In this document: one piece after another, positions 1 through 7,516 of the stretch
Position numbering within the stretch: position 1 is the first letter of the stretch
How the letters are laid out: each line of letters opens with the position of its first letter
Made by a program: the position numbers and the translations under genes
The notes under the pieces: generated by a model
Told to the model about the DNA's origin: nothing
The model's input: only the letters and a program-made list of their open reading frames with translations
The model's database searches: none
Assembly (NCBI GenBank): GCA_910578855.1
Contig: CAJTRV010000003.1
Location: 55,462 to 77,138 of the forward strand
From: an uncultured Bacilli bacterium
GTDB lineage: Bacteria > Bacillota_I > Bacilli_A > RF39 > UBA660
DNA: 21,677 nt
Direction: 5' to 3'

Positions 1-6
1 ATGATA

Positions 7-900
7 GTTTTAATACCATTCAAGATGACATAGATCTAAAACATCAAATTCAACTTACCATAGGCAATCTCAGTTTTAATACCATTCAAGATGACATAGA
101 TCTAAAACAATGAGAATAACCAGGTTGCACAACTATGTGTTTTAATACCATTCAAGATGACATAGATCTAAAACATAAAGTATGAGATGTTGTTTTATTA
201 GTTTGTTTTAATACCATTCAAGATGACATAGATCTAAAACCTTCCAAGCGGGTGGTTGTTGTCAAATTACGTTTTAATACCATTCAAGATGACATAGATC
301 TAAAACGTCATCACAACATGTCCTACATAATCGTCAGTTTTAATACCATTCAAGATGACATAGATCTAAAACGTATGGGCTGTATTTACTGCATCAGCAA
401 ATGTTTTAATACCATTCAAGATGACATAGATCTAAAACAAACGGGAAGAACCGCATAAAAAAAGATACGTTTTAATACCATTCAAGATGACATAGATCTA
501 AAACTTAGTTGAAGATACAAATGCAAATGTGACAGTTTTAATACCATTCAAGATGACATAGATCTAAAACTCGCAAATAACCCCATTAATACTGTGAGTA
601 GTTTTAATACCATTCAAGATGACATAGATCTAAAACACTGTGTATTTAGGTAAAGATAGATTTACGGTTTTAATACCATTCAAGATGACATAGATCTAAA
701 ACTGCGAGAATAAACCCATTGTTTATTATAATGTTTTAATACCATTCAAGATGACATAGATCTAAAACATTGTAAGCACTATTCCATCAAATACCGCTGT
801 TTTAATACCATTCAAGATGACATAGATCTAAAACCCTTATCTTTTAATAACTTTTCAATATCATGTTTTAATACCATTCAAGATGACATAGATCTAAAAC
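7..900 (-). CRISPR. Type II-A CRISPR array, 14 repeats, cut by window edge
   Basis: Fourteen identical 36-bp repeats begin at 7, 73, 139, 205, 271, 337, 403, 469, 535, 601, 667, 733, 799 and 865, an exact 66-bp period that leaves thirteen 30-bp spacers. Positions 1-6 are the end of a further spacer, so the trailer end lies outside the window. Read on the minus strand the repeat starts GTTTTAGATCTATG and ends TTGAATGGTATTAAAAC, which matches the usual form of II-A repeats (GTTTTAGA...AAAAC) and is complementary to the tracrRNA at 6950-6987. Transcription is therefore on the minus strand, away from csn2, and the newest spacer should be the one at 835-864. No repeat is degenerate, which fits the leader-proximal part of an active array. 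The short open frame across 252-458 is only repeat sequence read as codons. Confidence 0.99.
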
Positions 901-991
901 CTCAAATTATTAAATCTATTATTAATATCATAGAGCAATATTATTCATTGAATGATATATAATCTAATACATCCATTTACATTATACCACA
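901..991 (-). promoter_or_regulatory. CRISPR leader and array promoter
   Basis: The minus-strand sequence touching the first repeat is ATTTGAG (907-901). This heptamer is known at the leader end of type II-A arrays, where it directs spacer integration by Cas1-Cas2. About 75 bases upstream is an extended -10 box, TGGTATAAT (989-981), with no good -35 box. The box overlaps the csn2 stop codon (984-982), so the array promoter is embedded in the end of the cas operon. Leader polarity comes from direct reading; promoter use is inferred. Confidence 0.85.
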
Positions 992-1650
992 ATCTCAATT
1001 AAATTATCATCAATAATGAGCTTCTTCTCATACTCTAAAGTTGGACCATAACTTTGAGAATCTATTAATAAAATTTTTACGTTATGATACAATGAATATT
1101 TATATAATTCAATTAATTCCTGCTTTGTTAAATATTGTTTCAAATTAACAAATATTAATAATTTATTTATAGATATCTCTCTTTCCATATCTATAATAAT
1201 ACATAAATTATCTAGTAAATCATTAGTAAAATTAATATTTAATTTTATTGATTTCATTAATCGCTCTATATTTATTTCATCATTTATCATAACAGGTAAA
1301 TCAATCTTATTAATAATGGAAGCATATTTTTTTAATAATCGATGGTAACATTTTACTATATCCTGTCTATCATATTCCTCTAAATTATCAATTATATATT
1401 TTGTTACTACATTTATGTTTTTTTTCAAATCAAAATTAAAGTAATCAGTAAATACCGCTATTTTACCAACGATATTTTCTTCATTACCATCTACTAAACA
1501 ACTAATATAGTCAAGATTTTCACCATTGCTTATTTGAAAAAAATCATTTATAACTCGGTAAAAATATTTTTTATTTTCTATTTCAATATTCAATATATCT
1601 TCATTATTAATATATAAATAATTATCTAAATAATCGATATTAATTGTCAT
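982..1650 (-). CDS. csn2: CRISPR-associated protein Csn2
   Basis: This 222-residue protein is the subtype-defining gene of type II-A systems. Csn2 forms a tetrameric ring that slides on DNA ends and works with Cas1, Cas2 and Cas9 in spacer acquisition. The identification rests on position (fourth gene after cas9, cas1 and cas2, next to the leader), on length (about 220 residues is usual for the common Csn2 form) and on the C-terminal pattern YEKKLIIDDNLIEIVV, which resembles the end of known Csn2 proteins. The central part (residues 140-200) has the KLLIFVNLKQYLTKQELIEL segment typical of the family. The ATG overlaps the cas2 stop (ATGA at 1650-1647), so translation is probably coupled. The gene is visibly more AT-rich than the chromosomal genes further right. 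Its stop codon lies inside the -10 box of the array. Confidence 0.95.
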   Translation of the reverse strand: MTINIDYLDNYLYINNEDILNIEIENKKYFYRVINDFFQISNGENLDYISCLVDGNEENIVGKIAVFTDYFNFDLKKNINVVTKYIIDNLEEYDRQDIVKCYHRLLKKYASIINKIDLPVMINDEINIERLMKSIKLNINFTNDLLDNLCIIIDMEREISINKLLIFVNLKQYLTKQELIELYKYSLYHNVKILLIDSQSYGPTLEYEKKLIIDDNLIEIVV

Positions 1651-1952
1651 AATATTACCAATCTACTATCATCATTAATAATTTTACTAGGATTCTCACC
1701 TATGATATTTTCAATATGTGCATACTGTCTCTCTGTAATGGTTAATACTTGAATAAATCCTTTTTTAGGAGCATTCCTTTTAATTCTGTTCATTAGTAAC
1801 TGAGATTGTTGAGAATTTAATACAATTTTTGAATATACTGATTCTTGCATCATAATAAATCCTTCATTAATCAAAAACTTTCTAAATTTTAAATAATTTT
1901 TTTTATCCTTTGAATAAATATTCGGTAGATCAAAAAATACCATCGTTCTCAT
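1647..1952 (-). CDS. cas2: CRISPR-associated endoribonuclease-fold protein Cas2
   Basis: Cas2 is the dimeric bridge of the Cas1-Cas2 integrase that inserts new spacers at the leader. The protein starts MRTMVFFDLPNIYSKDKKNY, the standard ferredoxin-fold first strand with the conserved Asp (D8), followed by the FRKFLINEGFIMMQESVY segment typical of II-A Cas2. The preferred start is the ATG at 1952 (101 residues): GAGG lies nine bases upstream, and the start falls just after the cas1 stop. An upstream ATG at 1970 would add MMRNRF and overlap cas1 by 14 bases; its ribosome binding site is weaker. The TGA stop overlaps the csn2 ATG. Confidence 0.96.
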   Translation of the reverse strand: MRTMVFFDLPNIYSKDKKNYLKFRKFLINEGFIMMQESVYSKIVLNSQQSQLLMNRIKRNAPKKGFIQVLTITERQYAHIENIIGENPSKIINDDSRLVIL

Positions 1953-1956
1953 AAAC

Positions 1957-2829
1957 CTATTCCTCATCATAAATAAATTCCTTATATTCCTTTTTCTTTT
2001 CTAACACCTCCAGTGTATTAGAAACATACAATTTAATAATATCTTTAAGTGTATATTTTTTGCCTCCATATTGATAAGTATTATTTAAAATATTAATAAT
2101 TGCTAATTTATATTCAATATCTAATTTTCTATTTTGATTATAGTAGACAAATTGATCAATTACAGTTCTAAAAGGTTCCATTAAATCACACGTTAAATTA
2201 AATTGATTAAACTCATTTTTATGATGAATTCCCAATTGTGTTAGATAACCATTACTAACAACTTCTTTATTAATTGTTGATAATAAAATAGCATAACCAT
2301 AGTTTAAAGCGCCATTAATAGAATCACCCGCATTTCGTACAAATTCTTTTCCAAATAATAAATTAAAATATATCTTTGCAGCATGGCCTTCCCGGTTCGT
2401 TTTATCCCCAGTTCTTACCTCGTCGATATAACCAAACAATAACTCATTACGATTCCCCATTATTCTTTTTACAAGTAAAGCTTGATTTAATATTTTATTT
2501 TGAACAATTTTTGTCCATAGTTCATTTTTATCTTTCTGTTTCCAAGTAATTTGCCTATGTATTTTCTTACTACTATTATGCCTAGAATAATAAGATGATA
2601 ATTCGCCAAAGGGATTATGTTTTTCATCACAGAAAATAATATTAATTTTATTATCAGCTAATTCCTTTAACAGATAAGAAGTAAGAGACACAGAGATAGA
2701 ATCAACAACGATAGTATCTATCTCTGACAAATGAACATATCTTTCTTCATTCTCTTTTTTCACAACCAAAAAGCGGTTTTTATAACTAATTTTAGATTGT
2801 CTTGTAATTACAATTGTCCTAAAGCTCAT
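1957..2829 (-). CDS. cas1: CRISPR-associated endonuclease/integrase Cas1
   Basis: Cas1 is the catalytic subunit of the spacer integrase. The protein has 290 residues, normal for type II-A. It has the N-terminal beta domain beginning MSFRTIVITRQSKISYKN and the alpha-helical catalytic domain. The metal ligands are visible: E147 in NREGHAAK, H202/H203 in LGIHHKN and E218 in DLMEPFR. The region around NAGDSINGALNYGYAIL is the usual family signature. The ATG at 2829 overlaps the last codons of cas9 (11 bases shared); the Shine-Dalgarno-like AAGG lies inside the cas9 end. The overlap indicates one cas9-cas1-cas2-csn2 transcript. All active-site residues are present, so acquisition should be functional. 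Confidence 0.98.
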   Translation of the reverse strand: MSFRTIVITRQSKISYKNRFLVVKKENEERYVHLSEIDTIVVDSISVSLTSYLLKELADNKINIIFCDEKHNPFGELSSYYSRHNSSKKIHRQITWKQKDKNELWTKIVQNKILNQALLVKRIMGNRNELLFGYIDEVRTGDKTNREGHAAKIYFNLLFGKEFVRNAGDSINGALNYGYAILLSTINKEVVSNGYLTQLGIHHKNEFNQFNLTCDLMEPFRTVIDQFVYYNQNRKLDIEYKLAIINILNNTYQYGGKKYTLKDIIKLYVSNTLEVLEKKKEYKEFIYDEE

Positions 2830-5800
2830 ACATATTTACCTTAATCCCTGTAACAGACTTCGTAATAACCGTCGTATTACTGATTATTCTATTATTTTTT
2901 CTACCAAACGTAGAAGAATATTTTGCATCCAAAAATTTAAAGTTAGCAGTTCCACTATTACATTTTAATAAACGCAACAATTCAATAATGACTTTTTCCT
3001 TTTGAGATCGTGATAATAAACTTAAATCAGAAAATTGAATCATTGTCTTTAATTCTGATACTAAATTTTGATATAATTGATATTCTTGTTCTATTTTTTT
3101 TACAATATATACGATAATATCAGTTAGATGACATTCATATGTTTCATCATCAACAGATTTCTTTTTTTGATGAAATAATCGGTGTAAAGAATCTTTATGT
3201 CGCATCATAAATTCTTTTGAAAAATGAAACTCTTTAGCATTACATACTTCTACCTTATCTGATGCCCCTGTCAAATAGCAAAGTTGTCCATTCCAATCTA
3301 ATAAAGAATAAAATGGGAGTGGTTTAGAAACAATTTCAACATGGTCCTTAGCTTGTAAATTCAATATCTTTTTTACATACTCTATTTTCATATCAGGATT
3401 TTTCTTTTCCTGGGCAAGCATATAAATTGGCATTCCGATCAATCTTTGTTCCATGCTATTTTTCTTTGAGTATTTTATCATGACTGCATATGCAGGATTT
3501 AAACTCGTATATGATCCATATAACTCTACTGGTAAATTTTTCTTTATTCTCACAGGACTTTTAACAATCACTTTCTTCTTATTTTTTGTTTGATTATAAA
3601 ATTCCCCACTTCTTATTTCTGTTTTTTTACTGACTAAAATATCATTTTGATATAACGTATTTTCTACTGTTCTATTAAATTTATTAACATCAAATTCATT
3701 TTTTTTCAGCAATAATTTTCCTGTTTCTTGATCGAACTCATCTGGAATAATTTGATCAATTAATATATTTATAGATTCATCAAGACTATTAATGACATAA
3801 CCATATTTTAATAATTGATAATCCTTTCTATTTCGTAAATTATCATTTAGTTCTTTTACCTTTTCAAAATCTACTTTTCCTTTTAGGTATTTTTCTTTAT
3901 ATTCACCTAAAACAGCTGCTAAGTAAGCATCATGCGCATGGTGATAGTTATTGATTTCTCTAAATTTATAAAGTTTATATTTTTCACGATAGTTATGTGA
4001 TAAATTTGCTTTTAAATAAACTATTTTGGTCCCTTTATATAAATCCTGTAAAATATTGGCAACGTGTTTCGTAATTTGTCTCGTTTCAACCAACTGCCTA
4101 TTAATAAATCCAGCAATCTCTTCATCACGATAATAGCTTCTTCGTAAATTATTGTATTTTTTATGAGAAATTAATTTGTTATCCAATAAATGCTTCCACC
4201 ATTCTTGAATGGACATTTTCCTATACTCTTCCGGTAATACAAAATTAGCTGCTTTACGTTGGTTTTCTTCTTGAAATACTAGTGCTTTATTGTCAATTGA
4301 ATCATCTTTAATTAATGTCTGAGGAATAATATGATCTATCTCATAAGTTTCTAAATCTTCGATATTAAGTGAGTTTCCCGAATAAAGACTCTTTCCCTCT
4401 TGAATAAAATATAAAAATAGTTTTTCAGGATTGATTTTATCTTCTTTATATTGATCATAATTTTTTAATTCCTCTAGCAAATAATGGTAATTATCAATTT
4501 CACCCCTTATATTTTCATATAGTTTGGTAAGGAACTTTTTACGATCATCCTTTCGCTCCTTTTTATCATTTGAACGCGCCATTTCAATTACAATAGACGA
4601 TGGCTGATATCCCATATACTGAATAATTTCATCAATCACTTTTAATGACTGATAAATTCCTCTTTTAGTCGCTGGTGAAGTTGCCAAATTCTCGACTAAA
4701 GAATAATTTATCCCTTCTACATCCGTTATTTTATTAAAACGAGCAATCATGTCTTGAAATTTATATTCTTCATCATTTAATATCTGCATGAAGTTTTTCT
4801 CGGTTTCTTCCATAAGATCCATAATAGATTTTTTCACGCCAGATTCTTTATCAATATAATATTTTTCAGTCAACAGCTTTTCAGAAAGACTTCCCCAACC
4901 AGTATATTTTTTCTTTAAAATTTTCTGTATTTTATTATCTGAAAGCAATGGATATTCTCTTCTTACTTTACTTTCTAAAATGTCTTTATCTTCAAAAATA
5001 GTTATCCATTCTATCAATTGCTCAGCATCTTTTAAATTATAATCCGTATTAGCAAAGATTCCATCTTCTCCAAAAAAATCAATATAACTTTTCATACTAT
5101 TGGCAAATTTTTTATCGGCAGAGTAACCCTTTACATCATCAACCCCACTTGCATACATCTCAAAATTCTTACAGTGAGCTAAATATTGTTTAAAAACAGT
5201 ATCTGTAATTGTCTTATTCGTTTTTAAAAACAACTCTTCAAATATCTGACACTGAATTTTATGATCCAATTTTCTCCCATTTACTGATATTTGTTTTAAT
5301 TCATTCATCACCTTAAATTTAGAATATAAAATAGAATTCGCAGGCATTGCCTTTTCTTCTAGAATATAAGTACAATGGCCAATCATTCGCTTAATAAATT
5401 TTTCTGCTGTTTGTTCTTTATCAATAACCTCATCAAAATTAAAAGGATTAATTTTAACATTTTCATCTTTTCTAATCATCCAAGCAAACGAACTTTTTTT
5501 ATCAGTCGTTAATGGGCCAACATAATAAGGAATTCTAAACTCTAACAACCTTACAATTCGATACGTATGATCATTATATTTTTCTAATAGAAATGGATAA
5601 TATTTTCCCTGCTTTTCAATAATTTTAACTAATTCTGCTTTATTTAATTGATATGGATATTTTCCATTGTCTTTATCGGTAATCCGAGGCATAAAATCGC
5701 CATTTTGCATTCTCTTCTGAATATCCAAAGTATATTGTTCAAGTAATGTTTGATCTGTTACTTTCTCTAAAATATTAGGTAAATATTTACTAAGTTCCTT

Positions 5801-6907
5801 GATAAATTCAGCATTCGTTAAAGTATTGTTGATATATTTATCGTAAACACATAACGTTACTTTTCCTTTCTTATCTGTTGTTTTAAATATTTTATGATAT
5901 ACAGTTCTATCTGTCTTTAGTAATTTTTTTAAATATTTTAGATCATATTCATGTTGTTTATATTTTTCTACCATGTAAGATGAAAGACTGGCATTTTTAC
6001 TCCCTTTAAAAATTTGTTTTAAAAACAACATATCATATAATTCTTTCAGTAATTGTAATAAATCTATTTGTTCATTCAATATTTTTTCATACTTATCATA
6101 GTTATCTTCATAGTCTGTTGATTTAAAACTTAATTCTACTTTTTCTTCTAATTCTATATTTAACATCTTAGCAAAATTAAATTTATTACCATTTATCATT
6201 TTAACAAATTCATTGATAAAATTTTTCGGTAATATATTCTTCAATTCTGCTTGTATTTTTACTTTTCTATCATTCTTAGATGGCTCCAATAATATTTTTT
6301 GTAACTTTTGATAATCAACATTCTGGTCGTAAAATTCTAGTAAACGTGAATCATTTTCAATTTGTTCAAAGACATCTTTCAATTTAGCTGATAAATTCAA
6401 ATCTTCGGCATGAAAACTATCACCAGAATACAAGAAATTACCACGGTATTTTATTATATGATGAATAGCCAGATAAACCAACCGAATATCAAATGGTTTA
6501 TCTATTGTCATAAGTGCCTCTCTTAAGTGATAGATTGTTTTATACTTGTTATGATATTCTTTTACTTGTTTTCTTTCATGATCAGATAATAAAATCGTCT
6601 TATTTTGCACATCACTATCATGATAAAAAGATTCTTTTAACTTTATAAAAAAATCCTGATCTACTTGTTTCATTTCATCAGAAAACTCTTCTTGGAGAAG
6701 TTGGATGCGATATCTTCTCCTATCGTATCTTCGTCTAGTACTTCTAAAAGCTCTTCTTGCTGCCGCCGTATCTGCCTCTTCAAACAGTCTAACACCCCAT
6801 AATTTTTTATTACCCTTCCGAATTAATTTTTGGGTACCGGCTTCTACTACTGCCCATCCTACTGATGTATTTCCAATGTCTACACCAATATTATACATTC
6901 TTGTCAA
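2819..6907 (-). CDS. cas9: Type II-A RNA-guided endonuclease Cas9 (1362 residues)
   Basis: Cas9 uses crRNA paired with tracrRNA to cut both strands of invading DNA, and also takes part in spacer selection. The length, 1362 residues, is that of long II-A Cas9 proteins. Domains in order: RuvC-I with D10 (YNIGVDIGNTSVGW); an arginine-rich bridge helix (about residues 55-75); the REC lobe; RuvC-II with E775 (IVIEMAR); HNH with D858, H859 and N882 (EIDHIIPQTLIKDDSIDNKA); RuvC-III with H990 and D993 (HHAHDAYLAAVLG); and a C-terminal PAM-interacting domain (about 1100-1362). All catalytic residues are intact. The TTG start at 6907 puts the RuvC Asp at residue 10, as in SpCas9, and lies 12 bases from GGAGG (6924-6920). 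An ATG at 6898 would begin at MYNIG but lies 21 bases away. RuvC-I reads GNTS where most relatives have GTNS. The PAM cannot be read from the sequence. Confidence 0.99.
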   Translation of the reverse strand: MTRMYNIGVDIGNTSVGWAVVEAGTQKLIRKGNKKLWGVRLFEEADTAAARRAFRSTRRRYDRRRYRIQLLQEEFSDEMKQVDQDFFIKLKESFYHDSDVQNKTILLSDHERKQVKEYHNKYKTIYHLREALMTIDKPFDIRLVYLAIHHIIKYRGNFLYSGDSFHAEDLNLSAKLKDVFEQIENDSRLLEFYDQNVDYQKLQKILLEPSKNDRKVKIQAELKNILPKNFINEFVKMINGNKFNFAKMLNIELEEKVELSFKSTDYEDNYDKYEKILNEQIDLLQLLKELYDMLFLKQIFKGSKNASLSSYMVEKYKQHEYDLKYLKKLLKTDRTVYHKIFKTTDKKGKVTLCVYDKYINNTLTNAEFIKELSKYLPNILEKVTDQTLLEQYTLDIQKRMQNGDFMPRITDKDNGKYPYQLNKAELVKIIEKQGKYYPFLLEKYNDHTYRIVRLLEFRIPYYVGPLTTDKKSSFAWMIRKDENVKINPFNFDEVIDKEQTAEKFIKRMIGHCTYILEEKAMPANSILYSKFKVMNELKQISVNGRKLDHKIQCQIFEELFLKTNKTITDTVFKQYLAHCKNFEMYASGVDDVKGYSADKKFANSMKSYIDFFGEDGIFANTDYNLKDAEQLIEWITIFEDKDILESKVRREYPLLSDNKIQKILKKKYTGWGSLSEKLLTEKYYIDKESGVKKSIMDLMEETEKNFMQILNDEEYKFQDMIARFNKITDVEGINYSLVENLATSPATKRGIYQSLKVIDEIIQYMGYQPSSIVIEMARSNDKKERKDDRKKFLTKLYENIRGEIDNYHYLLEELKNYDQYKEDKINPEKLFLYFIQEGKSLYSGNSLNIEDLETYEIDHIIPQTLIKDDSIDNKALVFQEENQRKAANFVLPEEYRKMSIQEWWKHLLDNKLISHKKYNNLRRSYYRDEEIAGFINRQLVETRQITKHVANILQDLYKGTKIVYLKANLSHNYREKYKLYKFREINNYHHAHDAYLAAVLGEYKEKYLKGKVDFEKVKELNDNLRNRKDYQLLKYGYVINSLDESINILIDQIIPDEFDQETGKLLLKKNEFDVNKFNRTVENTLYQNDILVSKKTEIRSGEFYNQTKNKKKVIVKSPVRIKKNLPVELYGSYTSLNPAYAVMIKYSKKNSMEQRLIGMPIYMLAQEKKNPDMKIEYVKKILNLQAKDHVEIVSKPLPFYSLLDWNGQLCYLTGASDKVEVCNAKEFHFSKEFMMRHKDSLHRLFHQKKKSVDDETYECHLTDIIVYIVKKIEQEYQLYQNLVSELKTMIQFSDLSLLSRSQKEKVIIELLRLLKCNSGTANFKFLDAKYSSTFGRKNNRIISNTTVITKSVTGIKVNMYEL

Positions 6908-6919
6908 TTCGAATTGACA
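6902..6919. promoter_or_regulatory. Perfect 18-bp palindrome over the cas9 start
   Basis: TGTCAATTCGAATTGACA is a perfect inverted repeat without spacer. On the minus strand it sits between the cas9 Shine-Dalgarno (6924-6920) and the coding region and contains the TTG start. On the plus strand its right half is the TTGACA -35 box of the tracrRNA. It could be a protein operator, an mRNA hairpin affecting cas9 translation, or chance. The palindrome is directly seen; any role is inferred. Confidence 0.6.
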
Positions 6920-6943
6920 CCTCCTACAACAATATGGTATTAT
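6914..6943 (+). promoter_or_regulatory. tracrRNA promoter
   Basis: The -35 box is TTGACA (6914-6919) and the -10 box is TATTAT (6938-6943), with 18 bases between. Transcription would begin near 6950, exactly where similarity to the CRISPR repeat begins. The promoter lies in the 5' untranslated region of cas9 and faces away from it. Confidence 0.8.
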
Positions 6944-6966
6944 TAAATTGTCTTGATACCATTCAA
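6937..6966 (-). promoter_or_regulatory. Possible cas9 operon promoter
   Basis: On the minus strand TTGAAT (6966-6961) is followed after 18 bases by TAATAC (6942-6937), giving a start about 20 bases before the cas9 Shine-Dalgarno. The -35 would lie inside the tracrRNA anti-repeat and the -10 would coincide with the tracrRNA -10, so the two promoters could not be occupied at once. The boxes are imperfect; other starts further right are possible. Confidence 0.4.
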
Positions 6967-7040
6967 GATGACATAGAGAGTTAAAATAAAGGTTTACCTA
7001 AATGACACTTTCGTGTATAACTGCTTAGGCAGTTTTTATT
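6950..7040 (+). ncRNA. tracrRNA of the type II-A system
   Basis: This trans-activating RNA pairs with the crRNA repeat, is trimmed by RNase III, and anchors the guide in Cas9. The anti-repeat begins at 6950. Bases 6956-6977 are a 22-base exact copy of the plus-strand repeat and hence perfectly complementary to the crRNA. The lower stem TAAAAT (6982-6987) pairs with crRNA GUUUUA, and the bulge is GA opposite GAGU, the same layout as in S. pyogenes. Next come a nexus-like hairpin AGGT/ACCT (6990-6999), a hairpin ACAC/GTGT with loop TTTC (7005-7016), and a terminator hairpin ACTGC/GCAGT (7020-7033) followed by T5. It is divergent from cas9, as in several II-A loci. Confidence 0.95.
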
Positions 7041-7042
7041 TT
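7020..7042 (+). terminator. tracrRNA intrinsic terminator
   Basis: The stem ACTGC (7020-7024)/GCAGT (7029-7033) with loop TTAG is followed by TTTTT (7033-7037), then ATTTT. As in other II-A tracrRNAs the terminator is also the last structural hairpin of the RNA. Confidence 0.85.
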
Positions 7043-7240
7043 GCTCTCATATCTGGATAAAGCCTGTACTAGCACCTTATATTCACATTATACAATGATT
7101 AATCACAATTATCAACTGCATATTTTCAAAAAAAGATGATGCGACATCTGAATATAAAAATAGTAATTCTATTACTTGTCCATTTGTCATAAAAAATAGA
7201 ATCCTATAAAATTACAAACTACTAACTGATGGTTAATAAA
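7043..7240. other. Intergenic stretch without recognised gene
   Basis: This AT-rich DNA separates the tracrRNA terminator from a strong hairpin at 7241. I see no open frame with a ribosome binding site, no repeat similarity and no tRNA. It may hold upstream promoter elements of the cas operon. Confidence 0.5.
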
Positions 7241-7288
7241 TATAAGAAAAAAACAACTACTTTTCCACATAGTTATTTTTTTCTTATA
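7241..7288. terminator. Strong bidirectional terminator hairpin
   Basis: Arms 7241-7259 and 7270-7288 pair over 19 bp with a single mismatch around the loop CTTTTCCACA. Runs of A on the left and T on the right arm allow termination in both directions. On the minus strand it overlaps the last codons of the gene remnant to its right, suggesting it was that gene's terminator. Confidence 0.75.
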
Positions 7289-7494
7289 GAATATTGATAT
7301 CGATACATATGGGTCACATCTTCTTCCGCATATTTTTGAAAGCCCAATAACTCAATGACTTATTATATTAAATATTATCCATATCAGCTTTCATCCTGAT
7401 AATATCGATTATATCTTCACTAATATCAATCACATATTTTATAACTTCTTTTCTGTATCCATAACCACGAGCACCCATTCTCACCGCAACTAAC
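7273..7494 (-). pseudogene. Possible remnant of an unidentified gene
   Basis: The minus strand here reads as protein in two broken pieces. One frame gives a 36-residue piece beginning MGARGYGYRKEVIKYVIDIS and ending MKADMDNI before a TAA near 7371. A second frame then gives VIELLGFQKYAEEDVTHMYR and ends in RKK and a TAA at 7273-7275, exactly within a terminator hairpin. The pieces are in different frames and a stop separates them, so at least one frameshift is needed to join them. The coincidence of the last stop with a terminator suggests a decayed real gene. I do not recognise the family. Alternatively both are chance open frames. Confidence 0.35.
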
Positions 7495-7516
7495 GATTAT
7501 TACCAGTCTCCAAATA

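Noticed and set aside
252..458. Plus-strand open frame of 68 codons with repeated protein units
   Set aside because: It lies wholly in the CRISPR array and its repeats are the 36-bp CRISPR repeats read as codons.
505..666. Spacers that translate as open peptides (for example TVYLGKDRFT) as evidence of phage protein targets
   Set aside because: A 30-base sequence is often open in one of six frames, so this carries little weight without a database match.
835..864. Self-targeting by the newest spacer, from a 12-base match (CTTTTCAATATC) near 19506
   Set aside because: The match is short, AT-rich and expected by chance in this composition; the rest of the spacer does not match.
6705..6917. Plus-strand open frame opposite the cas9 start
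   Set aside because: It is antisense to the RuvC-I and bridge helix codons, with no ribosome binding site or recognisable protein.
6950..6987. An isolated degenerate CRISPR repeat upstream of cas9
   Set aside because: It is the anti-repeat of the tracrRNA: promoter, bulge, nexus hairpin and terminator all follow in order.
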